Origin: Priapulus caudatus
Taxonomy: Eukaryota > Priapulida > Priapulimorpha > Priapulimorphida > Priapulidae
DNA length: 56,279 nucleotides
Reading direction: 5' to 3'
Assembly (NCBI RefSeq): GCF_000485595.1
Contig: NW_014577078.1
Span: forward strand, 1,153,555 to 1,209,833
The notes under the pieces were generated by a model. The model was not told where the DNA came from and did no database searches. It worked only from the letters and a program-made list of their open reading frames with translations. Shown piece after piece: positions 12,806 to 24,400 of this stretch; position 1 is the first letter of the stretch, and every line of letters starts with the position of its first letter. The position numbers and the translations under genes were made by a program.

Positions 12806-13375
12806 AGCCGCGTTTACACGTAGCAAGAAATCCGGTATTTAGCGTTCACACGAAGCAAAATGCGCGGTCCAAAAAATACGGTATCTAAACAGATCCGGTA
12901 TTTGATGTAAATATACGCAGCTTCCCAGACCCCGAATAATTTGCCGTGCTTGAGAAATACCGGATTTCTTGGACCGCGCATTTCCTCGTGTGAACGCTAA
13001 ATACGGGATTTCTGAAGCCGCGTATTTTATAGACTGGTCCGCACTCGACAGTTCCAGTGTAACGCGAGTGGAACTGTCGAGCGCGGACCAGTCTACGTAT
13101 TTTATCGGCAGTTGGTGCGCATTGCATTGTTTATTTCGCATTGTTCGCTTGATTGTTTAAAGCAGCTAGCAGCTCGCAAATACCGTATTTCTGGAGCCGC
13201 GAATCAGCGTGTGAACGCTCGGCCGCGTATTTGTCTCAGATTCGGTATTTCGCAAATACCGTATTTCTGGAGCCGCGAATCAGCGTGTGAACGCTCGGCC
13301 GCGTATTTGTCTCAGATTAGGTATTTCGCAAATACTGTATTTCATATATACGAGGTCTCGTGTGAACGAGGCTAA
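12806..13375. mobile_element. MITE with AGCC(G/T)CGTT(T/C)ACACG ends
   Basis: The left end AGCCGCGTTTACACG and right end CGTGTGAACGAGGCT are inverted copies, with AAT on both outer sides. The interior repeats TCGTGTGAACGCTAAATAC-type and CCGTATTTCTGGAGCCGCG blocks, including an 80-bp direct duplication (about 13172-13255 and 13256-13335). A separate hairpin sits at 13030-13095. Confidence 0.75.
13030..13095. mobile_element. 66-bp hairpin flanked by a 9-bp duplication
   Basis: Arms TAGACTGGTCCGCACTCGAC... and its inverted copy differ at one base over 27 bp. CGTATTTTA borders both sides (13021-13029, 13096-13104). The motif CGTATTT is common in the host MITE, so the duplication could be coincidental. 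Confidence 0.6.
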
Positions 13376-14340
13376 TGCAACGATGCTCAAGTAAGTATCT
13401 AATGCATTTCGCCGTGAGGAGGGGGGGGGGCGAATTTTAACGCAGAAGGAAGTCACGGGTTCGTCGCCGGGAAATAACGACATGTGCTGCTTTTAGATGG
13501 AGGTTCTATCATCGATTGTTATTACTTGGCAAATTGGCGACGTGCGATGTAATATGAAGTGAAAATCTACACCAAAGTCAGTGTTGAATAACGGCACCCG
13601 GCTAACTTGTATGGGTTCTTCAATCTCTCCGGGCCGAAGAATTGAAAACGGCCTCTCGACGACCGTGTAATAGGGTTTCTAAACAAGACCCGTCTGCGGC
13701 ATTCCATCGACGAGTGTGTAATTACGATCGGAGGGGCTTAGAATAAAATTCGCGTCGTCGTTACAGATGTGTTGGGCATGTGCTGGCAGGCGCACACGTT
13801 GACAGCCCCCTTACTGCAGAAATGACAATATGTGGCTATGTCTTAGTGTTGGTGAACGCGGGATTCACGGCTTACAATCGCCGTTCTCGGCTAATTCACT
13901 CGACAAGCGCCTGTGTGAAGTTTTCCGGTTAATGTTGGGCACTGATGAGTTAGCTGAGCGCAGAATATGGATGCTATCCGCGTCATTTTATTTCTTAAAC
14001 GCTGACTTCTCACCAGATAAATTCCGTTCAGTATGGTTACATGCGTAGATGAATAAAATAACTAAATACGAGATGCGACAACGAATTAGAATTAAACTGA
14101 AACGGTTATAGACACTTTAAACGTATATTAATGTAAATAGTATATCTATTGAAGGAATTCCTGTAATACAGTAGAAATCAAGAAAAAAATTGGATTAGAG
14201 CAAGCAACGTCTTTCCAGATAATGTCGTGACTCAACATATATTAGGTATTGTCAATAGTTGCAAGGCTTCTAAAATTTGTGAAAAATTAATCAAACACTT
14301 GAATATGGTTTTCATCATGACACGAAGTGATGCAAGCATG
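13376..14340. other. intergenic, nothing recognised
   Basis: The frame 13830-14048 (plus) has no domain or splice support. Confidence 0.45.
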
Positions 14341-14342
14341 CC

Positions 14343-14624
14343 AACACACACACATACGTGCGCGCGCCCCACACACATACCAGCAGCAACACCACCACAC
14401 ACACCACACACACACACACCCCCACACACACGCACCCCACACACACACACCACACACGACACAGCGCGCGCGCAGGCACGCATGCACGGACGCACGCACA
14501 GCACCACACACACACACACACAGCACACACACACACAAGCACGACACTCACACGCACACGACACACACACACACACAGCCGTTCGTCCGAAGTCGGACGC
14601 GCGCGCGCGCCGCACACAACCGCA

Positions 14625-14665
<41 letters not shown>

Positions 14666-14666
14666 A
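14343..14666. repeat. (CA)n-rich microsatellite ending in (AT)n
   Basis: Impure CA/CCA/CGCA tract of about 300 bp followed by (AT)n at 14649-14665. It explains the overlapping open frames on both strands. Confidence 0.95.
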
Positions 14667-15755
14667 ATTATATCGAATTACAATGTAAATATTACTTTTA
14701 ATATGGTATTTATATAGTGACGAAATACCGCCTTGTATTGTCCAGCATTATAATTACTCTCTTACGACTTTATGAGGGAGCGGGGGTTGGGTTACACATA
14801 ATACGCAGAATCAGCAACAGACTCACTAATAAACAATCCTATCTAAATTATGTCGGTGGGCGAGGAAATTAGCCCGAAGGAACAGGAAAGTGAAACATTG
14901 GCAATGGAAATGAGAGTGTCATTGGCAAAGCAGATCATCAACTATTGAAGGAGGAACTTGAGATCAGGAGGGAGCGAAGGAAATGAGTGCAGAGAATGTG
15001 ACGGAAATGATAGTGATGAAAAGAAGGCGGATATATATATATATGCCCAGCGCGCACACATACCGCACACGAAAATGCTATATAGTATGGAGATATGAAA
15101 TCTTCATAACTGATTGCTTCGCGTTTTTTCATTCGTTGCTGGTGGTATTGATTTCGCAACGGTGGAGCGTAACCCTGATAGCTCCCTGGATCGACAGGAG
15201 AATAGATCCCCCGCGAGCATTCACGCGAAGAACCAAGTTCACGAAGACACGCGAGTCATCAATGTATAATAACGCACGGCGTCAAAAACGGGCGCGTCAA
15301 GGACATGCAACCCGATGACGGAATAAACGCTGGCCGACAGACTGAGGGCGCGCAGCGTCTGCAGGTAGGTAGGTAGCCGTCGTCACAGCTCCACGTGTTA
15401 ACATCGATAGCGGGACCCGCCCCCGAAAACCGGTTACATGCGAGGAAGCAGACACGCCCCGCCCGCGATTATAACCGCACAATGTAATAGCAAGCAACGC
15501 GCGGATAATTCTGTCGGCTCTTCCCATGCCGGTAACCAGCAGGGAGAGGGGAAATTCGTTATCAAATGGAGAGGGGTAACTCAAACTAAGGACTATATCA
15601 CTCGGTGCAGTTTAACAGCGTCCTAGCGACGATGCTTCCTTATTCTATCCTTACTATGCCGGGGTCGGCGCCTAGCTCCAGGAGAAATGGCGCGTGCTAA
15701 CGAACGACGACAACGACTATAGTTGGTACCCGGTAATAAAAAATACCCGGTATTC
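14667..15755. other. intergenic, nothing recognised
   Basis: No exon or repeat array recognised. Confidence 0.45.
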
Positions 15756-15759
15756 GCGG

Positions 15760-16005
15760 AACTTCCGACTAGCGACGCCTAGTATCGACAACACCGACGA
15801 GTGCCGACAGCGATACCTTGTGCCGACAGCGCCGCCTAGTGCTGACAGCGCCACCTAGTATCGACAACATCGACGAGTGTCGACAGCGCCGCCTAGTGCC
15901 GACAGCGCCGCCTAGTGCCGACAGCGCCGCCTAGTGCCGACAGCGCCGCCTAGTATCGATAACACCGACGAGTGTCGACAGCGCCACCTAGTGCCGACAG
16001 GGACT
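15760..16005. repeat. 19-bp GC-rich minisatellite (GCCGACAGCGCCGCCTAGT)
   Basis: Three to four perfect head-to-tail units at about 15880-15955, with diverged units (TATCGACAACACCGACGAGTG type) on both sides. Confidence 0.9.
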
Positions 16006-16557
16006 ACTGCACGTTCGCGAAACCTCCCGCAGATATTGAGAAACCAGATTCACAGCAATCTCGTGGCAATATCGATCGTATTATACAAACTAATGCCGTA
16101 TAGTAATTGGTAGTCACGTACGGTACAAGTGGTACGCCTGGGAAGCTCAACAAGTGCCGCAGTGCGACAGGGCTCATCTGGTGTCTGGTGTTCTGCTGAT
16201 AAATTCATTTGTGCATAGCAAGACGTCTTATACATAAGTCTTCTTTATTCTTGTTTGACTTTCGTAGCCAATTCGAACAAATATATCAGCTACACTTTCG
16301 CACCCACCTATTCTCTATGCATTGCAGACACATGTGCATTGCAGGTTGGCAGGCAACAATTATGATTAGAAGCGTGCCAACCATGGGCTGCCCGCGTTTT
16401 TGCCTACCCACGCGAGCATTCACTGATTCAGCCTTCAGGGTGCTATAGACAGACTGCTTTAGAACATAATATGATTTAAGGAGCGTAAACCTTGTTCAAC
16501 AAACATTTGCCTTTGCAATTAAACTGTGCAACTGTAAACTCACATTCACACTAGTAT

Positions 16558-17168
16558 GGGCTCTAATAATAGCAAAAGCAGTTCAGTCCTTTGTTAACAG
16601 TCAACAAATCAATGTTTAACCCTCCTCTTGAGGGTCAAAAGGTTATCCGACACTTACTCTTCGCATGTCAGCGGAAAGTACATTTCATGGTCCTTTTAAT
16701 AAAGCCATAAAAATGGTAGGTCACTGCTGAAACAAAAAAGTTTTTCAATCGCTCCGTCAGACCATGTCCTCAGAAAATGTCTAAAATCTGCCCTGTGCCC
16801 CATTGACCTTTGACATGTGACCTCCAATTTCGGCACAGTGATGGCTTTTCCTACCATGATGCTATACACCGACTATCACGAGCCTACGTTTAGATGTGTG
16901 CCGCAATTGTGCATTTCCTTCCTATACCTTAAGTTAAGGAGGGAATGTTCCCCCTTCTTTTACACCTCTTGACCTTTGACATTTGACCCCCAGCTTCGAC
17001 ATCCCAACTCGTTTTTGGATTACCTCCCCCCCACGTCCCGACTTTCGAATCCGTACGTCGAGCCGTTTAGATTTGTGCCAACTGTTGACGTACGCACGGA
17101 CGGACGGGCGCACGGACAATCATGCGATTCTACAAGCTGCATCTGACTTCGTCAGATGAGCTAAAAAT
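16558..17168. mobile_element. dispersed ~600-bp repeat ending CGGACGGAC...GAGCTAAAAA, copy a
   Basis: Starts GGCTCTAATAATAGCAAAAG and includes CCCTCCTCTTGAGGGTCAAA and GACCTTTGACATGTGACC. It ends with ACGGACGGACGG and a short stem (CATCTGACTTCGTCAGATGA) before GCTAAAAA. Copies: 42067-42531 (partial) and 56077-56279 (cut by the window end). Similar CGGACG...GAGCTAAAAAT sequence ends lie at 55035-55118. No coding sequence seen. Confidence 0.8.
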
Positions 17169-18435
17169 AAGACGTAGTACAAAAGGGACAACGTTAGCGT
17201 TACATGAACAATATTCGGCTTGAGCATTAGTAGTTAAATTCTCACGTAGAAATAGTGTTTTCTAATTGCGATATATATCAGTGGTGTTTATCTGTGGTGA
17301 CAAATTTTTAACCTACTATCCACCCGGTTTGGAAATTCCAGCTAGGAAAATGGGTAGACACGCATATTATTCGCACTTCTAAACGAATATTAACGTGCTT
17401 TTCGTTGCTTAAGAATGCGCCAGATTTGGCGCACGCTGAGAACTTACTCGGGTTAAAATGCTTCTTAAGTCTACCCATAGGCTTCGTGTTATAGCGCCAT
17501 GCAGGAATTAGTTAGCGGTGGCGAAAGAGACCCGGTATTTCAAGCGCGGAATTGTAAGAAACGCACATTTGAAAAACGAAAATCCACGCAGAGTAATATT
17601 AGTCATCCGCACTTGATAATAACTGGTGACGCAGTTCGTGTAACTCAGCACCATGCCGCCAGTAACTGAGACTACAACTGGAAAGCTGGCCATTCAAACC
17701 GTCCACGTCAAAGCCGCGATTCAGCGATAGACTTCAAAGCTTAATTATACGAATACATGTCGTTTACAGTGCAGATTATTTTCACGACTTTGTGCATCTT
17801 TATATTTTGCAAATCCATGACGGTATATCCTCAGCAGCGGAGAAAAACGAAAAATGCGCCGCGCAAATTGCACTGCTAAATCTAACCGTTTATGAATAAT
17901 TTTTAACGCAGTGTTCTTTTTGCCTGGGCCTCCAGCCATGGTATCACAGAATTTTTTTGCGCTACATTCGAATTCGCACTTTTATCCTGTCTTTATATGA
18001 CGTTAACCGAATGAAAATGGAAATGCAATGCCAAAGACATTCAAACGAGACGAATTACTCGCCAGCACAGCCTGTATCCGCACATCCGTCCACTTCACTG
18101 TCCGCTTGACAAGGGATTCACGGACGCATTAATTCCTTTACATAATTGAATAAATTAGTCACGAAACTTGCGAATTACAGCGATCACAAGACCGGTCGTT
18201 CACGCTCGGAACGGGCACGAAGGCTCGGGTTATAGCACGGGCAGTATATACGTTAAACGAATCCACATCGCACCCTAAACTCAAATACCCCGACAAAACA
18301 GCTTTGTGTCCACACTGCGATAGTTCACACGACGCAAGTTCGTAAAGATAATGATAAAAGTTCAAGAAGCGAGTAAGGAGTAGTGTTAACAGTTAAATAG
18401 TGCGCCCTGTTACATTTGATTCGGGTAGACTGGTG
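17169..18435. other. intergenic, nothing recognised
   Basis: No feature supported. Short open frames on both strands appear to be chance. Confidence 0.45.
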
Positions 18436-18444
18436 GTTAGAGTG

Positions 18445-18714
18445 GCTGATAGGGTCTATGTCTCCCTGGGTACTGCCGGAACGTACCATGGGTACGGTCC
18501 GGTATACCGGAACGTACCCTGGTAACTATCTGATATGGTTAGGGTTAGAGTTAGGGTTAGGGAGTAGGCGTAGGCGACTCCCTATATAGACTCGTTAGTG
18601 GAGTAGGCGAGGTACGGTCCGGCATATTAGATAGTACCAGGGTACGTTCCGGTATACAGGACCGTACCCAGGGCACGTTCCGGCAGTACCCAGGGAGACA
18701 TAGACCCTGGCAGC
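18445..18714. mobile_element. telomere-core inverted-repeat element, copy 1 (270 bp)
   Basis: Ends GCTGATAGGGTCTATG and CATAGACCCTGGCAGC, with inverted arms of about 85 bp built from CCGGAACGTACC / GGTACGGTCCGG blocks. Target duplication GTTAGAGTG at 18436-18444 and 18715-18723, 9 bp, perfect. The core is ATATGGTTAGGG followed by TTAGAG/TTAGGG units, then a GAGTAGGCG segment. Confidence 0.93.
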
Positions 18715-18723
18715 GTTAGAGTG

Positions 18724-19311
18724 TAGGTTCTCCATGCACGGGGACCAACAGCGCCGCCATTTAACTCGGGTAATTTTAATTATATTTCCGTTAGGGGTTA
18801 AAATATTTAATCCGGTTCAACCCTAACGTGTGAACCCTTTGATGAAGACAGAGATGAAAGCATAGTCGGCGTGTGATGTCGGGGTGTGATGTAGTCACCG
18901 TTCATACACGTCATTGCAGGCATATACATGTACTGAATTTGACAGCCCGCGTTCTGTCAACCTAAAGGCGGCGATCGTGAATATAAAGCTAAACTCACTA
19001 AACAAGTCTCACACACCGGTATTATGAATACGCATCACTATCATACTGACCAAATACCTCGAGAAAAAAATTATTTCGATGGACACACTCTAAACGCACA
19101 TCACAACGTTAATAATCGCACCATAGTTTAATTGTTAGAATTAGTTTAAAACGACGCAGAATGGCGCTCACAACTGTAAATTTAGCAGGTACGAATAGGC
19201 ACATCAACTTTATTAATCAGAATACTGAACTAAACGTCGAAGTTTCTGTAGTTCAGTGTCATGATATCATCATTTCCGGTACCCACTAGGAGAAAACAAC
19301 AAGAAACTCCG
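18724..19311. other. intergenic between two telomere-core elements
   Basis: Nothing recognised. Confidence 0.45.
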
Positions 19312-19320
19312 CCTATTTAA

Positions 19321-19543
19321 GCTCATAAGGTCTATGTCCCCCATGGTACTGCCGGAACGTACCCTGGGTACGGTCCGGTATACCGGAACGTACCCTGGTA
19401 ACTATTTGATATGGTTAGGGTTAGGGAGTAGGCGTAGGCGACTCCCTAGACTCGTTAGTGGAGTAGGCGAGGTACGGTCCGGCATATTAGATAGTACCAG
19501 GGTACGTTCCGGCAGTACCCTGGGGGACATACACCCTCTCAGC
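19321..19543. mobile_element. telomere-core inverted-repeat element, copy 2 (223 bp)
   Basis: Ends GCTCATAAGGTCTATG and CATACACCCTCTCAGC. Target duplication CCTATTTAA at 19312-19320 and 19544-19552, perfect. The core has only two TTAGGG units and the same GAGTAGGCG segment as copy 1. Confidence 0.93.
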
Positions 19544-19552
19544 CCTATTTAA

Positions 19553-20250
19553 CATCTCACTACCCGATCAAAATAAGTACCACGCACAGCTGTGAATGTT
19601 CTACATGATTTCCACATGTCGCATTTAGTGACGTTTCATAAGATCACCAAATTTTCAAGAAACCATCCATGAATAATTTTTGGAACAAGAAAGGGAACGA
19701 GAAACGTCCCGTTTTATTTAGATACAGATTTCTACTGTACATATTTGTGTTCACGCGTGTGCAACAAATAGAGAATGTAATTTTTCATCACGGAGGTTAT
19801 TACGCATATTGCAGTTCCAGAAGAAACGAAAGAAGTTGAATGCAGTGGCTACACATGTACTTCGTCAATTATTAACGTATTAAGCAAAACGAATACCTAC
19901 ACCCTATAACAAATGCAAGATAATTACACCTACTATTGCAGTATTATTAGCTTCGTACAACTAAAAATACACCACACGAAATATGCAACGAAAACAACAC
20001 ACACATACATTCTGTACAATATAAAAAAGTTTGGACCCCATTCGGATTATGCATAAATCTACGACAAGTCATATCATTTGTTCACATGAACAAGTGTGAA
20101 GAGAAACGTGTCCGTCCTGATAAATGACAAATTAATTGAATGCAATGTTTATTACTCGGTGCCTGTGTCACGCATCACATTTTGCATTACACGTTTATCA
20201 ATAAACGTATCTGATACTACTAGTTTCTATAATAAAGATGAGAACCATTG
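19553..20250. other. intergenic, nothing recognised
   Basis: AT-rich, no feature supported. Confidence 0.45.
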
Positions 20251-20254
20251 CTCA

Positions 20255-20665
20255 ATTGGTATTTCCACTCAACCCAATCATGCATTTGTTAGGTGTCAGA
20301 ACTATTAGATAGTGCTGACACCTACCGTTCTTGTACTAGCAGTACAATGTATATGATTGAGTGCATAGGTATCCTATAACAACTGTTATATGATATCTAT
20401 GGTTGAGTGGTATTATAGGTTTTGGAAAAATTGGTATTTATACTCAACCCAATCATACATTTGTTAGGTGTCAGCACTATTAGATAGCGCTGACACCTAC
20501 CGTTCTTGTACTAGAAGTAATTTGTATTTCTAAACTGGAAAGATTTTATTTTGTTCGTATATTGTAATGTAATTTGTATTCTGTGACAATCGTTTGCGTT
20601 TACTGTTGGTGTCAAGAATAAAGACATTACAATGTATATGATTGTGTTGAGTGGTACTATAGGTT
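20255..20665. mobile_element. pair of related inverted-repeat elements
   Basis: The block CACTCAACCCAATCATRCAT then TTGTTAGGTGTCAG...CTGACACCTACCGTTCTTGT occurs at 20262-20345 and 20438-20512. Each contains a short palindrome (GGTGTCAG...CTGACACC). Inverted partners (ATGTATATGATTG, GTTGAGTGGTA, TATAGGTTTTG) follow at 20349-20425 and 20632-20660. They lie in or beside the 3' UTR region of the MAGUK gene. Confidence 0.75.
20545..20550 (-). other. possible poly(A) signal of the MAGUK gene
   Basis: The first AATAAA on the minus strand that I found below the stop codon, about 700 nt downstream. If used, the 3' UTR would include one of the inverted elements at 20432-20665. Cleavage site not visible. 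Confidence 0.3.
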
Positions 20666-21244
20666 TTGTAAAAAGGGGCAAGCACCTGTTAACTCGTTTT
20701 ATCCTACGTTTACATTATCTTGGAGATCAGACGGACATTCTACAATTAACGGATGGGTAGGTTTTATATCTACTCATTTAACAGTACACGCACACATACC
20801 CACACACAAACACACAAACACCGACACCAACACTTACTACACATTGACAATTCATGCTTACAAAACGCTGTGTGCGCCATTGCTATCTATTGCAGTCTGT
20901 CATGACGCATCATGCTACACTAACTACATTAGACACGTCATATTACTGGAAAGTGATCAAAATAGACGTATGCAAGATTGCTTGGGATTAAAGTGGTATT
21001 CTCTTAGCGAGAACATTTTCATTAGAGACACAATCATTCAACTTTTAAAACAGAGTGTTCACTGCGAATCAGATCAATCATGAATTGTGCATACATTGTG
21101 AACCACACCAGATTAGAATGGGCCGAGTCAATTCAGAAGGTGAGATCTATCATGAATGGCTTTCACTTCAAGTTTTCCGTTGACAGAGGCAGGCATCTGG
21201 CAGGCGGTCGCTCTTCCTTCGCACACCTTGCACAAGGTTGCACA

Positions 21245-21421
21245 TTAGTACACCCAGTTGACAGGCACCCACTGTGGTTCGGTGGCCAACCTCTGGATAG
21301 CGTCGTGCAGCACAACGAAAGTCTTCTCAAAGTCGTCATTGACGATTGTCAGATCAAAGAAGCAATCATAGTTCTTCTGCAAGCGGTAGCTCTCGTTCAC
21401 AGTCCGGTCAAAGTCTTCCTC
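21245..21421 (-). CDS. PALS2/MPP2: MAGUK exon 13 (GK domain end, stop codon)
   Basis: Encodes [35 protein letters not shown] ... [15 protein letters not shown] and TAA. Human PALS2 ends KLRMEPQWVPISWVY. Acceptor TTATGTAG; phase 0 entry. Confidence 0.98.
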   Translation of the reverse strand, partial: EEDFDRTVNESYRLQKNYDCFFDLTIVNDDFEKTFVVLHDAIQRLATEPQWVPVNWVY

Positions 21422-24400
21422 CTACATAACAGGGATAGGACATCACCAGTGACCTTATGAGTAGCTTCATTGCTTACCAGTATCTTGATTCTTATGAAGT
21501 GATAGCAACTAAATATTAAAATTACTGCGCTGAAGGAAGACAGATTAAAAAATACAAACGAACAGGAATAAAATTATCTCAGTTGGAAGAAGTTGATGAA
21601 GAACATTGCTCCCTCGCTATCCTTCTCCTTGATTTAAAATTACGAGTGAATCATTAGTATTACAATTAAAGAATTCCATCTCCTACAAGACTGTATGCAT
21701 ATTACCGTAGGACTACACAAAAATCATTGCAAAAGGTCAATCATATTTGAGCTAAAATGTAATAAATAAATCATTATAAATAATATTGACATAATTGCGA
21801 AAAGCATGCACACTGATACAAAATCATGCACTAAGTGTATCATTCAGTGACAGAAATGTGTGTACAATTTCAGACGTGTGAATATCCAGTTACTAAAATT
21901 AATAAGTAATAATCAAATTAAGGAAAGACCATATAACCGATGTTTTTTGTTGTTGCAATTTTAGGTAATAAATGCAGTCTTTGCATTCTCTTTGCTAGTT
22001 CATACTGCCTCCGCCACCAAGACGATCACAAAAAGACTAGTAGGATTATTATAGCTATGCGCCATAACCTTTAACAGTTATTCTGTGCATCAGTCATGTG
22101 CACATACTATTACAGCTGAGTGAATGTTATTGTAATTGTTACTATATGTCCCAATAAAAAGTATAAATGTTACGTCAAGTTTTCTAAAACTGCAGAAAAC
22201 AAGACACGTTTTAGCATGAAGAACATCATTTATGAGTGTTAGTGTATTTAGTAACTACGTCTAGCAACTGTACCTACAAACTACACTCTCCAGAGCGTGG
22301 GTATTGGTCACAGTCGTGGTGAACAACTTCTGCTCTACACTACCAGCTACTGAGAGTTATTCTGTTGTTAGGTAAGAATTCGTAGCAATCAGATTTACCG
22401 TCATGTCCATGAACTCTGTATCTAATGTGCTCATCGTCACAGATCTGTTCTGCAGCTCACGCTCGTACTGTGATAAAATGAAAAATGTCATGCGGCATGC
22501 AAAAACCGGACAAAATGAAACGTGAAGCATCCAAAAACTATACCACCATCACAGGTTTTTGCAATTGAATGACATGAATTATAATAGAATAACAACATCC
22601 AACAAGCAAAATATGAAAAAAAATGTGCCAAACATAAATCAACAGGTTGAACATTCGCAAGATACACATCATTAAGATGGCATGTTGCAGCAATAGATGA
22701 GACTTGAAACCTAGAATAAATTGATTTACATGCAAGATATAGTAACAGCTTCAATGTGTTACCAAAATCACACCCTAGATTGCGTGAGAGCCCAACCCAT
22801 CCCTCATGTCACATGACACAATACCAAGATGCTCAATGCAATAGACAGTGCAAGCTTCAATATTGTCACCAGATGGCAGCATGCCCCTGTAACACTGCTG
22901 TGTGCCGAAGACAACAGGGCAGCCAGCTGCATGCAAGCATGCTCTACTCACAGCAAGGTTCTTTTGGATGTGGCCCTCGCGCACGGCCTGCTCATGCATG
23001 TTGCGCAGTCGGTTAATGTCAGGTGCTTGCAGGAACACAACAAATGGCATGAACTCCGGCGTGCTCAACTTCTTCAGAGCCTGTTAAAAAGTAAATAAAG
23101 TTAAAATATAAATAAATATGGAAAACGTTATTTTACAACAGTATGCAGCAAATTTATAAGGGAAATATAATATTGTGCGTTTGCAACCTTTTCGAAACGA
23201 TATGGAATTACGTATTACACGAAATCATTACAGACACAATATAAAAACAAAAGCGTCTATAAGACTTAATGCAGGTTATGATTAACAAAGTGTAGGGGCA
23301 GCGTGTAACAAAAACAAGTGGCATCATCATGCAACCGCATCAAGAAGTCGACAAACAAATTTTAATCGTAGCATATTTTGGTGAAAATACTCAATGTACG
23401 AGTCTTCTAAGATATGTTAGCCTCACTTTAGACACTCGCTTTTACGCAAGATACACCCGCAAGTATTGTTATGGTCTGAAAAATATGAAAACGTCGGGAA
23501 GATGGTGCAAAATCATTGCCTTAAGATCCGTAGCATTAGTTCTAGTATTTAGTATTCGTCTACGTACCACAGAGTTGCAGTCGATGACGCACATCTTGCC
23601 GGCGCGCACCACCTGCCGCATCGTGTCCAGCTTGGTGCCGTAGATGTTGCCATCCAGCTCACCGCTCTCCAGGTACTCATCGGCCGCCATGTCGCGCTCC
23701 ATGATCGCACGATCCGTGAAGAAGTACTTCCTGCCGTCCTCCTCTCCCGGTCGCATCGCGCGCGACGTGTCTGCGAGAATGATTACAAGCTGGTGAATGG
23801 CTGGTGAATGTGCGCGCCAGCAAGCCGCGCGATGACACACCTCTCTACTCGTCTACTCATACATTTTATATGCAGCCAATGTCTACTCTACTCTATTTTA
23901 TTTCATCGCTATGCTTTTAACAGTACATAAACTATAGAGCAAACAACTATTAAAACTGAAAACCATGTCTTAGTTCTACTCAAACTAAGAAACGGTACCT
24001 ATGTAGTTCGAACAATGTAATAATATTTAGCAATGCAATAATTAGCTATGCTTGCTTGATTCATAAAGACCAACCCCTTGTCCCTGCTACATTAATGAGC
24101 CAAGCTAGAAGAATGTAGATATGTACCGACCACTGACTCTTAATGCGTTCTGACAGTTTTGCAACCACTATTTCGTGACATTTGGAGCCATGGGAAAGTT
24201 CCATGTGTTTCTGTAACTCATTGATTATAGTTTGATGAAGGGGGTTAATGAAATTTGTGAGCACATGTAGTGTCCGTTTTGTGTATATGCAAGGATGCTG
24301 TGTGCATAGATGCTATATTATCTTCATTGTGTATTGCAGGGAAAAGTGTTCAAGTGTATTTCGGTAATATCAGTTACTAGTGCCAGTTATTATCAGTATC

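Noticed and set aside
21080-21460. 126-codon plus-strand frame
   Set aside because: Antisense shadow of the last MAGUK exon.
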